Shown: positions 34,422 to 43,240 of the stretch, in pieces
Numbering within the stretch: the stretch's first letter is position 1
How the letters are laid out: each line of letters begins with the position of its first letter
Origin: Oscillospiraceae bacterium
GTDB lineage: Bacteria; Bacillota; Clostridia; Oscillospirales; Oscillospiraceae
Reading direction: 5' to 3'
Assembly: GCA_017622295.1 (NCBI GenBank)
Contig: JAGARK010000052.1
Span: 1-64,000 of the forward strand
Length of the DNA: 64,000 bases
Program-made: the position numbers and the translations under genes
The notes under the pieces: model-generated
Database searches by the model: none
Seen by the model: the letters and a program-made list of their open reading frames with translations, nothing else
Told to the model about the DNA's origin: nothing

Positions 34422-34440
34422 TTCATATTCAACTGCGGGA

Positions 34441-34866
34441 TCATTCCCGGGGCTGCTTTTTGGCGGTGTCGATGCTCTTGCCGAATACAACAAAACGATC
34501 ATACAGGTATTCCGTGACGAAATTGACGATCATGGTCAGAGCCAGCACCAGATATTCGTTCCAGCCCACCTCCGGGGCCGTCAGAATTGCCGTCCACCAG
34601 GTGGACAGCGGCGTGAACACCAGATAAAACACTGCCACCTGCATCATAGCTACCGGCACATTGTTTGCCGAGCAGAAGGTGAATTTCCGGTTCAGGGTAA
34701 AGTTCCACAGAACCGAAAGAATCAGAGAAACCAGATACGAAAGCCAATGGGAGAGCTGCAGCAGCTCCTCCATCAGCGTAAAGCTCAGCACCTGGATCAC
34801 TCCGGCACTGATTGAAAACAGCACAAACTTGACGGTGCGAAGCAGTTCCTTTCGGGTATTGTTCAT
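34441..34866 (-). CDS. GtrA-family membrane protein
   Basis: 141 residues with four membrane segments: 'TVKFVLFSISAGVIQVLSFTLMEEL', 'WLSYLVSLILSVLWNFTLNRKFTF' (the WNF.LNR.FTF signature), 'AVFYLVFTPLSTWWTAIL' and 'YLVLALTMIVNFVTEYLYDRFVVFG'. GtrA proteins are thought to flip or help transfer lipid-linked sugars for wall glycosylation. Its ATG overlaps the end of the FUSC-like gene by 4 nt, so it is coupled to it. Confidence 0.9.
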   Translation of the reverse strand: MNNTRKELLRTVKFVLFSISAGVIQVLSFTLMEELLQLSHWLSYLVSLILSVLWNFTLNRKFTFCSANNVPVAMMQVAVFYLVFTPLSTWWTAILTAPEVGWNEYLVLALTMIVNFVTEYLYDRFVVFGKSIDTAKKQPRE

Positions 34867-35390
34867 TTCTTTTCTCCTTTTTTGCGGCAGATTTTGCCGA
34901 TTGCCGCAAACACATAGGTAACCAGGATTGCCACCAGCGCACCTGCCAGACCGCCCACAAGGCGTCCCATGGCATACTCAAGCCGGTCTGCCCCATGAGC
35001 CACCATCACCACCAGCAGCATCGTAATACAGCTGACCCGGCCCTGAACATAATTCAGACCAAACTGCCTGCACAGCAGCATATTCAGCACAACTCCCATG
35101 CCGCACATCAGATAAAACACATAGGTCATGCCGAGCACATTGTCGATCAACACGATGGCAATACCGGTCAAGCCGCCGCAGAGGACCCCCAGAATCCGGA
35201 CCAGGGAAGCCTTGTATGCCGCCTTTGTGCTGTCCTGCACACACATGATCGCGCCGGTGGTTACAACCAACGCCTCAATGCGGATCCCGGCCTGGTTTGC
35301 CCAATGGCAAAGCAGCATCGACAAGATAATGGTCACACCGATCTGGATGTCCACCAGATCCATTTTTCGCATATTCTTTTCTTCAGACAT
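34863..35390 (-). CDS. FUSC/aromatic acid exporter-like membrane protein
   Basis: 175 residues from the ATG at 35390 (weak GGGAG ribosome binding site; the frame stays open upstream but without a better site). 'VDIQIGVTIILSMLLCHWANQAGIRIEALVVTTGAIMCVQDSTKAAYKASLVRILGVLCGGLTGIAIVLI' and 'MGRLVGGLAGALVAILVTYVFAAIG' match the N-terminal membrane half of FUSC/ArAE-type exporters, with the R/G/G signature. The soluble half of larger members is absent, so this is the short form. Substrate unknown. First gene of a two-gene operon with gtrA. Confidence 0.75.
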   Translation of the reverse strand: MSEEKNMRKMDLVDIQIGVTIILSMLLCHWANQAGIRIEALVVTTGAIMCVQDSTKAAYKASLVRILGVLCGGLTGIAIVLIDNVLGMTYVFYLMCGMGVVLNMLLCRQFGLNYVQGRVSCITMLLVVMVAHGADRLEYAMGRLVGGLAGALVAILVTYVFAAIGKICRKKGEKK

Positions 35391-35486
35391 ATTCCCAACT
35401 CCCAAACTGTTATGATCCGCTATTATTGTATCACGACATCGCACGCCATACAAGTATTTCCGATCCTGTGATTGATTCCATTTTTT

Positions 35487-35552
35487 AATCGATAAAGGCT
35501 GCAAAATGGATGCAGACCCGGCCATTGGCCGTCCACGCAGCCTTTTATTGAT
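35487..35552. repeat. Nested hairpin of 66 nt
   Basis: ATCGATAAAGGCTGC and GCAGCCTTTTATTGAT are imperfect inverted repeats that enclose a second palindrome, CGGCCATTGGCCG. It has no clear T run in either direction that suits the neighbouring minus-strand genes, so it is probably not a simple terminator. Confidence 0.5.
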
Positions 35553-35584
35553 GTTTGTCCTTTTCATAGGGATCGCCGGGGAAA

Positions 35585-35615
35585 ACAAAACACCCAACCA
35601 GCCGTTGGGTGTTCT
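35585..35615 (-). terminator. Terminator of the CydDC-like operon
   Basis: On the minus strand AACACCCAAC pairs with GTTGGGTGTT and runs into TTGTTTT. It lies 24 nt after the last gene of the operon. Confidence 0.82.
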
Positions 35616-35636
35616 GTGCGCGCGTTTGCACCATGC

Positions 35637-35957
35637 TCAGCGCAATCTCTTGTGAAATACAAAAATATGAATTGCCAGGAAAAACACCAAGGCGATGGAA
35701 ATGCAGCGGTGGAAAATCAGAATGACGGGAAACTGATCCAGAATCATACCAAACAGGCCCGTGGCGAAGGAAAGGACAATCAGCCCCAGCAAAGCCAAAC
35801 GCTTTGCGCCTAATCCTTTGCGGCAGGCGATGGTATGGATGCCGCTCAGCAAAAGAAAAAGCAAGGATGCCAGCTTGTGGATATGGATTCCGGTCAGAGG
35901 TACCATGATGGTAACGACGAAGCTGATCAGAAGCGCAATGTTGAGTACCTTTTTCAT
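35637..35957 (-). CDS. Small four-segment membrane protein (DUF4405-like)
   Basis: 106 residues from the ATG at 35957, which overlaps the DUF454 stop by ATGA. Segments: 'VLNIALLISFVVTIMVPLTGI', 'HIHKLASLLFLLLSGIHTIAC', 'LALLGLIVLSFATGLFGMIL' and 'VILIFHRCISIALVFFLAIHIFVFH'. His residues in HIHK, SGIHT, FHR and AIHIF are placed inside or at the edges of helices as in haem-binding membrane anchors of the DUF4405/cytochrome b type. Haem binding is an inference. Last gene of the five-gene operon. Confidence 0.7.
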   Translation of the reverse strand: MKKVLNIALLISFVVTIMVPLTGIHIHKLASLLFLLLSGIHTIACRKGLGAKRLALLGLIVLSFATGLFGMILDQFPVILIFHRCISIALVFFLAIHIFVFHKRLR

Positions 35958-36355
35958 GCTTTGACAGGCTCCTTGGCGGCAGGGATCGTCTTTACACCCC
36001 AAATGAAGTAGATGATATGAAATGCCCACACACAGCCCAAAACGACGCATCCGGTGACGATGCCCTTCAGGCCCATCATAATAAAGCCAACACTCATGAA
36101 CAGCGTCACCGTGATCATGATCCGGACCTTGGTTTTGACGGTCATGCCCTTTCCGGCCACAAAGTCTTTCAGATTGTCCTTATAGAGTCTGGTGTTAATA
36201 AACCAGGTGTGCAGCTTCTCGGAAGACCGTGCAAAGCTGAAGGCAGCCAACAGCAGAAAGGGAAAGGCCGGGAGCATGGGGACAACTGCGCCCACAGCGC
36301 CAAGTCCCACGCCGATGCAGCCTAAGACGATCCAAAGTATCTTTTTAAGCTTCAT
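35954..36355 (-). CDS. DUF454 (YbaN-family) membrane protein
   Basis: 133 residues: 'ILWIVLGCIGVGLGAVGAVVPMLPAFPFLLLAAFSFARSSEKLHTWFINTRLY' followed by 'MTVKTKVRIMITVTLFMSVGFIMM' is the standard YbaN pattern of paired membrane helices with the P-L-L-P-T/A-F-P signature. No function is established. It overlaps the YgbA-type gene by 11 nt and the next small membrane protein by 4 nt. Confidence 0.9.
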   Translation of the reverse strand: MKLKKILWIVLGCIGVGLGAVGAVVPMLPAFPFLLLAAFSFARSSEKLHTWFINTRLYKDNLKDFVAGKGMTVKTKVRIMITVTLFMSVGFIMMGLKGIVTGCVVLGCVWAFHIIYFIWGVKTIPAAKEPVKA

Positions 36356-36686
36356 TGTTATTCTCCATTCGTTTTTGTTCTTTCTTCGTTTCGATCACAT
36401 GACGGATCGCCATAATGGGGTGATGGAAGAGCATCCGGGGGCCGGAGAACCGCATCACCTCCCGGATCTTTTCACGCATATCCTTTTTATAGCAATGTAC
36501 CTTGCAGTTGGAGCAAAAGGTTTTTGTCTCCATGAACGGACATTTGTCGCTGCGAAGTCTTGCATAGGCATCAAGACAAGCGCATTCCGGGCATAGCGTC
36601 CGGCCGCCGTGGTGTTTCCGGCAATAGATGGCAATCATCAAAGATACGGTTTCCTTTTCCCGCTCCCGCTTGGTTTTCACATCCAT
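36345..36686 (-). CDS. Cys-rich YgbA-type 'nitrous oxide-stimulated promoter' family protein
   Basis: 113 residues from an ATG behind GGGAGGATGAG; it overlaps the ABC stop as TGATG. 'REKETVSLMIAIYCRKHHG', 'LCPECACLDAYARLRSDKCPF' and 'TFCSNCKVHCYKKDMREKIREVMRFSGPRMLFHHPIMAIRH' match the YgbA family in full, with seven or more Cys placed for a metal or Fe-S centre. YgbA of enteric bacteria is linked to nitrosative stress and iron-sulfur damage. Its presence in this ABC operon suggests a role in iron or haem stress. Confidence 0.88.
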   Translation of the reverse strand: MDVKTKREREKETVSLMIAIYCRKHHGGRTLCPECACLDAYARLRSDKCPFMETKTFCSNCKVHCYKKDMREKIREVMRFSGPRMLFHHPIMAIRHVIETKKEQKRMENNNEA

Positions 36687-38326
36687 CAGCTCATCCTCCC
36701 GTGTTCTACGGAATAAACCGTGTCCGCAATGCCCATGGTGGACTTCCGGTGGGAGACCAGTACCACCGTCCTGTCGGCACACGCTTCGTGGAGGGATTTG
36801 AGAATCTCAGCTTCATTGAGGCTGTCCAGGTTGGAGGTGGGTTCATCCAGCAGCAGGAAGGGCGCATCGTGGAGGAATGCCCGTGCCAGACCCAGCCGTT
36901 GCCGCTCACCGCCGGAGAGGGTATCGCCCAGCTCGCCGACTTCGGTATCGTAGCCCTTGGGCAGGCTCATGATAAACTCGTGTACGGAGGCTTTTTTACA
37001 GGCGGCGATGATCTCTTCATCGGCGGCATCCAGCTTGGCAATGCGCAGATTGTTGCGGATGGAATCGTGGAACAGATGGGTTTCCTGTGTTACAAAGCTT
37101 TCCATATCGCGAAGATCTGTGGTATTGATATCATCCACATTTCTGCTGGAAATCCTGACTGCGCCTTGCTGAACCTGCCAGAAGCGCATAAAAAGCTTCA
37201 GAAGCGTGGACTTTCCGCTGCCGGAGCGGCCGTTGATGCCGATGATCCTGTTTTCAGGAATGGTGACAGAAAAATCATCCAAAATGGTTTCCTCACCATA
37301 GGCAAAGCATACATGCTCGGCGGCTGCGCCGCTGAATTGCACAGCTTCCTTGCCGGTGACTTCTTCCACCACAGGGCTTTCGTCCAGAATATCCAGCACC
37401 CGGTTGCCCGCGGCAAAGGTATTCTGCAAGGTTGCTCCCAATGCCGCCAGCGCCACCACAGGGCCAAAGGAACTCATCAGCGCCAGTGTTGCGATCAGGC
37501 AGCCCTCGAAGCCCACAAGGGCGGCAGACAGAAACAGCATTGCAAGATCGAAGATCAGGATCACCGTGTTGGTTACGGCGGTGTTCCTGCCTGCGGTGCG
37601 CTTCATGCGCTCCTCATCCCCGGAAAGGGCATCGGTCTGGGCATTCATAGCCGCCATCCGTTTTTCACCCTGTCCGTATTGCAGGGTTTCACTGAGACCT
37701 CTCAGGCTGTCAAGCACAAAGGAGGACAACGCGCCGGATTTGCTGCGGAAGCGAATACCATCATCACCGCTGAATTTGGAAGTCACGATGGGAATGATCA
37801 CACCTACGCTGATGTAAGCAGCCAGGGCAAGAATCCCCAGCGCCGCATGGTAGCTGCCAATAAAGCAGACCATGATCATGCAGAAAAGGAACGCAATGGC
37901 AATGGGCGAAATGGTGTGTGCATAGAACACTTCCAGCAATTCGATATCAGAGGTAATGATGGAGATCAGGTTTCCCTTATCCTTTCCCTCCAATTTTGCA
38001 GGACAAAGCCTGCGCAGCGCGCCAAACACCTTATCCCGGATCAATGCCAGCAGCTTGAAGGCAATGAAATGGTTGCAGGCCTGCTCAGCGTAACGCAGAA
38101 AGCCGCGGACCAGGGCAAAAACCAGAACTGCTCCAAACAGCACACCCAGATTCACAGACCATTCCGGGTGCAGCACATATATGATCGCGTAACCGCCGAA
38201 CACCGTGATAAAGGCGGCGCAGAGATGACCGATCAGACCCATGGTGATCGCCAGGAGCATGAAGCCCACAAGAGGCTTTACAAGGCCGATGAGCCGGCTC
38301 ATAATGTGAAATCCGCTTCGTGTCAA
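36686..38326 (-). CDS. ABC exporter subunit, CydC-like (membrane domain fused to ATPase)
   Basis: 546 residues from a TTG that overlaps the partner's TGA (TTGA) with GGGAGGTGA upstream. Six membrane segments occupy about the first 310 residues; the ATPase has Walker A GRSGSGKST, signature LSGGERQRLGLARAF, and Walker B FLLLDEPTSNLD. It pairs with the preceding gene as a heterodimeric type IV exporter. CydDC moves cysteine, glutathione or haem-related compounds, and IrtAB moves siderophores; which of these applies cannot be settled by eye. Downstream are YgbA-type and DUF454 genes. Confidence 0.85.
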   Translation of the reverse strand: MTRSGFHIMSRLIGLVKPLVGFMLLAITMGLIGHLCAAFITVFGGYAIIYVLHPEWSVNLGVLFGAVLVFALVRGFLRYAEQACNHFIAFKLLALIRDKVFGALRRLCPAKLEGKDKGNLISIITSDIELLEVFYAHTISPIAIAFLFCMIMVCFIGSYHAALGILALAAYISVGVIIPIVTSKFSGDDGIRFRSKSGALSSFVLDSLRGLSETLQYGQGEKRMAAMNAQTDALSGDEERMKRTAGRNTAVTNTVILIFDLAMLFLSAALVGFEGCLIATLALMSSFGPVVALAALGATLQNTFAAGNRVLDILDESPVVEEVTGKEAVQFSGAAAEHVCFAYGEETILDDFSVTIPENRIIGINGRSGSGKSTLLKLFMRFWQVQQGAVRISSRNVDDINTTDLRDMESFVTQETHLFHDSIRNNLRIAKLDAADEEIIAACKKASVHEFIMSLPKGYDTEVGELGDTLSGGERQRLGLARAFLHDAPFLLLDEPTSNLDSLNEAEILKSLHEACADRTVVLVSHRKSTMGIADTVYSVEHGRMS

Positions 38327-40068
38327 TTTACGTCACCTCCCTTGGTGTAATTCTCCAGTTCCTGCTGGGCGTTCCACAGCCTGGCGTAGGCGCCCCTGGC
38401 TGCCAGAAGCTCCCTGTGACTGCCGGATTCTGCGATGCACCCCTGATCCAGCACATAGATTTTGTCCGCACCTGCCACATTGACCAGACGGTGGGATATC
38501 AGAATAACCGTCCTGGTTTTTGCCAGGGCATGGATCTGCGCCATAATATCGTTTTCACTCTCCACATCGATGTTGGATGTAGCTTCGTCGAAAATGTACA
38601 CCGGACTGTCATGGAGCAGTGCCCGGGCTAAGGCAAGCCGCTGGCACTGACCACCGGACAGATTGCCGGCCTTCTCATTCAAAACAGTATCCAACCCCTT
38701 TTCAGCTCGAAGAAAGTCCGCCAGCTTCACCTGCTCCAGCACTTGCCAAAGGGTATCCTCCCCTGCATTGGGACACGCCATCAACAGATTCTCCCGAACG
38801 GTTCCCTTGAACAGATAGCTTTGGTGGGAAATGTAAGTGAAGTTCTCCATCAGGCTCGCTTCACTCAGCTCACAAAGAGATATGCCGCCGACGGTGATCG
38901 ACCCGGTATAGCCCTTATTTCTGCCCATCAGAAGCGCAGCAATGGTGGACTTGCCGCAGCCGGATTCACCTACAAGGGCGGTAAAGCTTCCTTTGGGGAA
39001 AGACATATCCAAGCCGTGGAGAATTTCCCGGTCGGCATCATAGGCAAAGCGCAGACCCTTGCATTCGATAGAGCAATCCTCCGGAACGGCTTCGTTCTTC
39101 TGTACCGGTTCCGTCAGATCCAGCAGGCGGAAGATCTTGTCACTTGCCGCCATACCGTTCATGGCGATGTGGAAGAAGCTGCCCAGCATCCGCATAGGCA
39201 GGAAGAAATCCGCCGCCAGCAGAATGATCAGGATACAGCCTGCCAGGTCCACACGTCCCGCCTGAAATTGAGTGGTCGCCAGAATCACGCCCAGCGCCGC
39301 TCCGCCGTAGGCGATCAGGTCCATGATGGTGATGGAGTTGAGCTGCATGGTCAGTACCTTCATGGTGATGCGCCGAAAATGCTCGCTCTGTTCGTTCATC
39401 TGCCGATGCTTGAATGCATCCGCCTGATAGATTTTCGTGGTGGTCAACCCCTGGAGATTCTCAAGGAACGTATCACCCAGTGCGGTATACTGCCACCAGT
39501 ATTTTGCCAGCAGCTTTTTGGCCCACCGCTGCACGCCTATGATCGTCACAGGAATCAGCGGCACACAAATCAGCAGTACAATGGCAGAGGGGAAATTCAC
39601 CAGGCTCAGCACACAGAACAATGTCAGCGGCGCCAGCATTGCATAGAAGAACTGAGGCAAATACGCGCCGAAATAGGTTTCCAGCTGGTCAACGCCCTCC
39701 ACTGCCACCTGCACCACTTCGGAGGTATTGACCTGCTCTTTATAAGAAGTGCCCAGCCGTAAGAGCTTGCGGAAGATCATTTCCCGCAGAGTCTTCTTGA
39801 CGGCCTTGGCTGACAAATATCCCATCCGGCTGGACATGACCGCACAAATATAGCGGATCACAACTGCGGCAGCCGCAATCACAGCTGTCACAGCGATCTG
39901 CCCTTCCTCGCTGTCGCCCACAAACAGGCTTTGCAGCATCCGGGCAATGGCCGCCATCATGGCGATATTGGCGGCCAGGGATACCCACTGGCAAATCACA
40001 TTCCCGGCAATGTACTTTTTACTTTCCTTGACTGCAGCAATCAGTCGTTTGTTGATCATCATATTCAT
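38323..40068 (-). CDS. ABC exporter subunit, CydD-like (membrane domain fused to ATPase)
   Basis: 581 residues; the ATG at 40068 has AACAGGATGG before it, and several nearby ATGs are less well placed. The membrane domain spans about residues 15-310, with 'GMAASDKIFRLLDLTEP' leading to the ATPase: Walker A GESGCGKST, signature LSGGQCQRLALARALL, Walker B VYIFDEATSNID, and 'VILISHRLVNVAGADKIYVLDQG'. First gene of the operon, right behind the palindromic operator. It resembles the subunits of CydDC and IrtAB-type systems. Confidence 0.87.
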   Translation of the reverse strand: MNMMINKRLIAAVKESKKYIAGNVICQWVSLAANIAMMAAIARMLQSLFVGDSEEGQIAVTAVIAAAAVVIRYICAVMSSRMGYLSAKAVKKTLREMIFRKLLRLGTSYKEQVNTSEVVQVAVEGVDQLETYFGAYLPQFFYAMLAPLTLFCVLSLVNFPSAIVLLICVPLIPVTIIGVQRWAKKLLAKYWWQYTALGDTFLENLQGLTTTKIYQADAFKHRQMNEQSEHFRRITMKVLTMQLNSITIMDLIAYGGAALGVILATTQFQAGRVDLAGCILIILLAADFFLPMRMLGSFFHIAMNGMAASDKIFRLLDLTEPVQKNEAVPEDCSIECKGLRFAYDADREILHGLDMSFPKGSFTALVGESGCGKSTIAALLMGRNKGYTGSITVGGISLCELSEASLMENFTYISHQSYLFKGTVRENLLMACPNAGEDTLWQVLEQVKLADFLRAEKGLDTVLNEKAGNLSGGQCQRLALARALLHDSPVYIFDEATSNIDVESENDIMAQIHALAKTRTVILISHRLVNVAGADKIYVLDQGCIAESGSHRELLAARGAYARLWNAQQELENYTKGGDVN

Positions 40069-40101
40069 AACCATCCTGTTCCGATGAATCATTCAGATGC
40101 C

Positions 40102-40118
40102 GGTTAGCCACACCTAAC
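40102..40118. promoter_or_regulatory. Second GGTTAG...CTAAC dyad in the leader of the ABC operon
   Basis: GGTTAG, six bases, CTAAC. It repeats the half-sites of the main operator about 30 nt downstream of it on the transcript, between promoter and first gene, and may be a weaker second binding site or part of an alternative RNA fold. Confidence 0.45.
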
Positions 40119-40132
40119 TCCTGCACAAAAAA

Positions 40133-40156
40133 TGCGGTTAGTTGCAACTAACCGCA
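40133..40156. promoter_or_regulatory. Perfect 24-nt palindromic operator of the CydDC-like operon
   Basis: TGCGGTTAGTTG and its exact complement CAACTAACCGCA meet with no spacer. The site begins 3 nt after the -10 box and covers the expected start of transcription, the usual place for a repressor. The GGTTAG/CTAACC half-sites resemble metal-responsive DtxR/IdeR boxes but the centre is wider. On the RNA a T run follows, so an early terminator is another reading. Confidence 0.8.
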
Positions 40157-40159
40157 TTG

Positions 40160-40188
40160 AATATACCAAATAATAAAGGATTTGTCAA
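40160..40188 (-). promoter_or_regulatory. Consensus sigma-A promoter of the CydDC-like operon
   Basis: On the minus strand TTGACA (40188-40183) and TATATT (40165-40160) are 17 nt apart. It should be a strong promoter when the overlapping palindrome is free. Confidence 0.82.
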
Positions 40189-40215
40189 AGGTATTTTTTG
40201 GGGATATCACATTGG

Positions 40216-40300
40216 CAGGGACCGTCCACATACCGAAGCCTCGCACCGTCCCTCATTGGTACTTGTAGGGACCGGCCTCCCGGACGGTCCGTCTACCCAT
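40216..40300. repeat. Degenerate GTAGGGACCGG-type palindromic repeat
   Basis: GGCAGGGACCGTCC, GCACCGTCCCTCATTGG, TTGTAGGGACCGGCC and GGACGGTCC are related pieces that can pair with one another. It belongs with the hairpin at 45647 and the element at 59735. It lies between the ABC operon promoter and the amylase stop. Confidence 0.55.
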
Positions 40301-40312
40301 GCCGCGGCTTCC

Positions 40313-42211
40313 TCAGCGCATCTGACATTCCATGAAATAAGCCTGATGTGCCTTCACAGTCAGCTCGACGGCAGCATCGTCCAGCTGCCCGTATTCCAGC
40401 TCTTTTCCGAAAATCTCGCGTCTTGGAGCTTTGGCGCCCACCGCACCCAGGGGCAGGCGGATCTTCACATCCTTGTCATCGGTGGACAGAATGCCAACAT
40501 AGACCTCGTCGCCCCAGAACCGGGCGATGGCAATCACCTGCCCCTGGGCATACAGGAACTTCATGCCGCCATGGCTCAAAGCCTTGTGTTCCGCCTTCAG
40601 CTTCGCCATGGTCTGGTTCAGCCTGTAGGCCTCACCGTTTTTGATGTCCTTGCTCCAGGGCATGGGATAGCGGCAGCCCTCATTGCTGCCCAGCACACCG
40701 TCCGCTGCTGCTTCGTCGCCATAATAGATGGATGCCGCACCGGGCAGCATGAATTGGAAGATTACTGCACCCCGGTATTCGTCAGGATGCACCTTGGGAT
40801 TGTTGTGCAGGCGGCTGACGTCATGGCTGTCGAAGAGGTTGAACTGATTCTGCTGCAGCGCATAGGGCATCTTGGCCAAATGCTCCATGACGCGGTGCTT
40901 CACATCCTGGGCCGTCATCTTGTAGGGGATGTTCCGCAAAATGGGATTTCTGGCCATGAACAGATCCGGTTCCCCCAGAAATTGACGGATCACACGGCCG
41001 CAGCCGTAGTAATTCATGGGCGCATCCCACTCGCTGCCCTGGAGGTACGCAGCGCAGTCGCCCCATTCCTCCGCCAGGATGTATGCCTGGGGATTGACCT
41101 CCCGGATGCTCCTGCGGATCTCAGGCCACAGCTCGTGGGACAGCTGCAGCTCGTCCTTACGGCCCATGATGTTGGCCACGTCAAAACGCCAGCCGTCAAT
41201 GCTGTAAGGGGGCTTCAGCCACTTCTTCAGCACCGAATCCTCGGAACGGTAGATAATTTCCCGGAGGGCGCCGGAGGTATAGTTCAGGGTAGGCAGGGTC
41301 TCTACTCCCAGCCAGCCCAGGTAGGAATTGTCCTCGCCGAAGAAATAGTAACCCCGTTCGGGAGCATCGTGATTGTTGTATGCGCCCTCACTCTTGTTGA
41401 ACCAGATACCGTCCTTATTAAACCACTTGTGGTCGATGCCGGTGTGGTTAATGGAGATATCCAGAATCAGCTTCATGCCGTTTTCATGCAGCGCCGCGCT
41501 CAATTCTGCCAACGCTTCATCGCCGCCGAAATGGGGGTCCACATGGAAATAGTCCAGGCAGTCATACTTATGTACGGAAGGGGCAGTAAAAATGGGGTTC
41601 AGGTAAACCGCTGTCACGCCCAATTCTTTCAGGTAGGGGATCTTTTCCTTAACACCCTGCAGGTCGCCGCCGTAGAAATCCAGGCAGAAGCCCTCCTGAT
41701 AAGTCAGGCAGGGATCATCCCAGCTCTTCATCCTGATGGTGGGATGACCGTCACGGGCGTATTCGCCGTCCCGGACATCGTTGCTGGGATCGCCATTGCA
41801 GAACCGCTCCGGGAAAATCTGATAGAACACCGCGTCCTTGACCCATTCTGGCTGGACGTAATCGGCCAGCAGTACAAAATCATAGGTTAAGTCCGGCACA
41901 TAGGTGGTGATGCCATTCTGGGTGTAGAAATATACCACATCCTCACAGACCAGATAGAACTGGTAGGGCATCCGGTTCTCGGAGATACGCAGAGGCGCTT
42001 CGTAATATTTCAGGCCGTGCTCAATCTTTACAACCTGCATTTCCTCGTAATGCTCCTCGCCGTTTGGGTTGGAGCGAAGAAGTACATGTTTGACTGGAGC
42101 ATCCTCGTACATCCGGATGCGCACCTGCACCATTTCAAACAGCTTGGGACTCGGATTGCTGACAAATTCCTCTGTGCCGTCGCTGTGGACACTTTCGAGC
42201 CATTGTTCCAT
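40313..42211 (-). CDS. GH13 alpha-amylase family enzyme (neopullulanase/cyclomaltodextrinase-like)
   Basis: 632 residues with no signal peptide, so cytosolic. An N-terminal beta domain of about 125 residues (CBM34/E-set-like) precedes the TIM barrel. The four GH13 regions are present: 'LILDISINHTG', 'IDGWRFDVAN' (nucleophile Asp), 'YILAEEWGD' (acid/base Glu) and 'FNLFDSHD' (transition-state Asp). 'VFYQIFPERFCNGDPSNDV' is typical of neopullulanase, cyclomaltodextrinase and maltogenic amylase. It probably hydrolyses maltodextrins, pullulan or cyclodextrins taken up by the cell. No transporter is adjacent. The aldo-keto reductase gene lies 36 nt upstream in the same direction. Confidence 0.9.
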   Translation of the reverse strand: MEQWLESVHSDGTEEFVSNPSPKLFEMVQVRIRMYEDAPVKHVLLRSNPNGEEHYEEMQVVKIEHGLKYYEAPLRISENRMPYQFYLVCEDVVYFYTQNGITTYVPDLTYDFVLLADYVQPEWVKDAVFYQIFPERFCNGDPSNDVRDGEYARDGHPTIRMKSWDDPCLTYQEGFCLDFYGGDLQGVKEKIPYLKELGVTAVYLNPIFTAPSVHKYDCLDYFHVDPHFGGDEALAELSAALHENGMKLILDISINHTGIDHKWFNKDGIWFNKSEGAYNNHDAPERGYYFFGEDNSYLGWLGVETLPTLNYTSGALREIIYRSEDSVLKKWLKPPYSIDGWRFDVANIMGRKDELQLSHELWPEIRRSIREVNPQAYILAEEWGDCAAYLQGSEWDAPMNYYGCGRVIRQFLGEPDLFMARNPILRNIPYKMTAQDVKHRVMEHLAKMPYALQQNQFNLFDSHDVSRLHNNPKVHPDEYRGAVIFQFMLPGAASIYYGDEAAADGVLGSNEGCRYPMPWSKDIKNGEAYRLNQTMAKLKAEHKALSHGGMKFLYAQGQVIAIARFWGDEVYVGILSTDDKDVKIRLPLGAVGAKAPRREIFGKELEYGQLDDAAVELTVKAHQAYFMECQMR

Positions 42212-42247
42212 AATTCTCTTTCCCCTCTCTTTTTCTGAAACTGCCCG

Positions 42248-43240
42248 TTACCCAAGGCTGATCCGGTCAATCAGCGCCAGTTCGTCAGCAGTGAACGCCG
42301 TATTCTGAGCTGCCTGGATATTATCCAGTACCTGTTCAGGTCTGGATGCACCGCCCAGCACACTGGTAACAATACCGTCTCTCAGCACCCACGCCAGTGC
42401 CATTTGTGCCAATGTCTGACCGCGCTGGGCAGCCAGGTCATTGAGCTGCCGGATCTGCTCCAGCCGCTCCGGTGTCAGGGCGGATTCCTTCAGGAAGCGG
42501 GTATCCGTCCGGATGCGGCTATCAGCAGGGATGCCGTTCAGGTAACGATCTGTCAGCATTCCCTGAGCCAAAGGAGAGAATGCAATAATACCCTTCCCCA
42601 GTTTCGCGGCAGTATCCTTCAGACCGTTGCGTTCAATGGTGCGGTCGAAGATGGAGTAGCGGTTCTGATTGATGACAAAGGGCACCCGCATCTTCGTCAG
42701 GATCGCCGCCGCCTTCTCCATCCGGGAGCCATCGTAGTTACTCAAACCCACATACAGCGCCTTGCCGGACTGGACAGCCGTTGCCAGAGCGCCCATTGTC
42801 TCCTCCAGGGGCGTATCAGGATCAGGACGGTGATGATAGAAAATGTCCACATAGTCAAGGCCCATCCGCTTCAGGCTCTGGTCCAAGCTGGAAAGCAGCT
42901 GCTTCCGGCTGCCCCACTCACCGTAGGGACCGGGCCACATCCAGTAGCCGGACTTGGTGGAGATAATCAGCTCATCCCGGTACATGCCCAGGTCTTCTTT
43001 CAGGATCCGGCCGAAATGAATCTCGGCAGCACCTTCGGGAGGACCGTAGTTATTTGCCAGGTCAAAGTGGGTGATACCGTTGTCGAAGGCGGTAAAACAC
43101 ATCTTCTTCATGTTGTCAAAACGGCCGGTGTTGCCGAAATTGTGCCACAGTCCCAGCGAAACTGCAGGCAGCTTCAAACCGCTGATACCCAGACGGTTGT
43201 AGGGCATGGTGTCATAACGATTTTCGGATGCATGATACAT
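42248..43240 (-). CDS. Aldo-keto reductase (YghZ/L-glyceraldehyde 3-phosphate reductase-like)
   Basis: 330 residues from an ATG behind GGGAGGAAACC; the longer frame upstream has no such site. The catalytic tetrad is in 'HFDLANNYGPPEG' (Asp, Tyr), 'ELIISTKSGYWMWPGPYGEWGSRKQL' (Lys) and 'VDIFYHHRPDPDTP' (His). The WPGPYGEWGS stretch and 'FSPLAQGMLTDRYL' match the YghZ group, which reduces glyceraldehyde 3-phosphate, methylglyoxal and similar aldehydes with NADPH. It stands 36 nt before the amylase gene and may be cotranscribed with it. Confidence 0.9.
   Translation of the reverse strand: MYHASENRYDTMPYNRLGISGLKLPAVSLGLWHNFGNTGRFDNMKKMCFTAFDNGITHFDLANNYGPPEGAAEIHFGRILKEDLGMYRDELIISTKSGYWMWPGPYGEWGSRKQLLSSLDQSLKRMGLDYVDIFYHHRPDPDTPLEETMGALATAVQSGKALYVGLSNYDGSRMEKAAAILTKMRVPFVINQNRYSIFDRTIERNGLKDTAAKLGKGIIAFSPLAQGMLTDRYLNGIPADSRIRTDTRFLKESALTPERLEQIRQLNDLAAQRGQTLAQMALAWVLRDGIVTSVLGGASRPEQVLDNIQAAQNTAFTADELALIDRISLG

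Noticed and set aside
34896-35390. Longer FUSC-like protein starting at 35597
   Set aside because: The extra 69 codons have a composition unlike a protein domain and cross the nested hairpin; no ribosome binding site precedes them.
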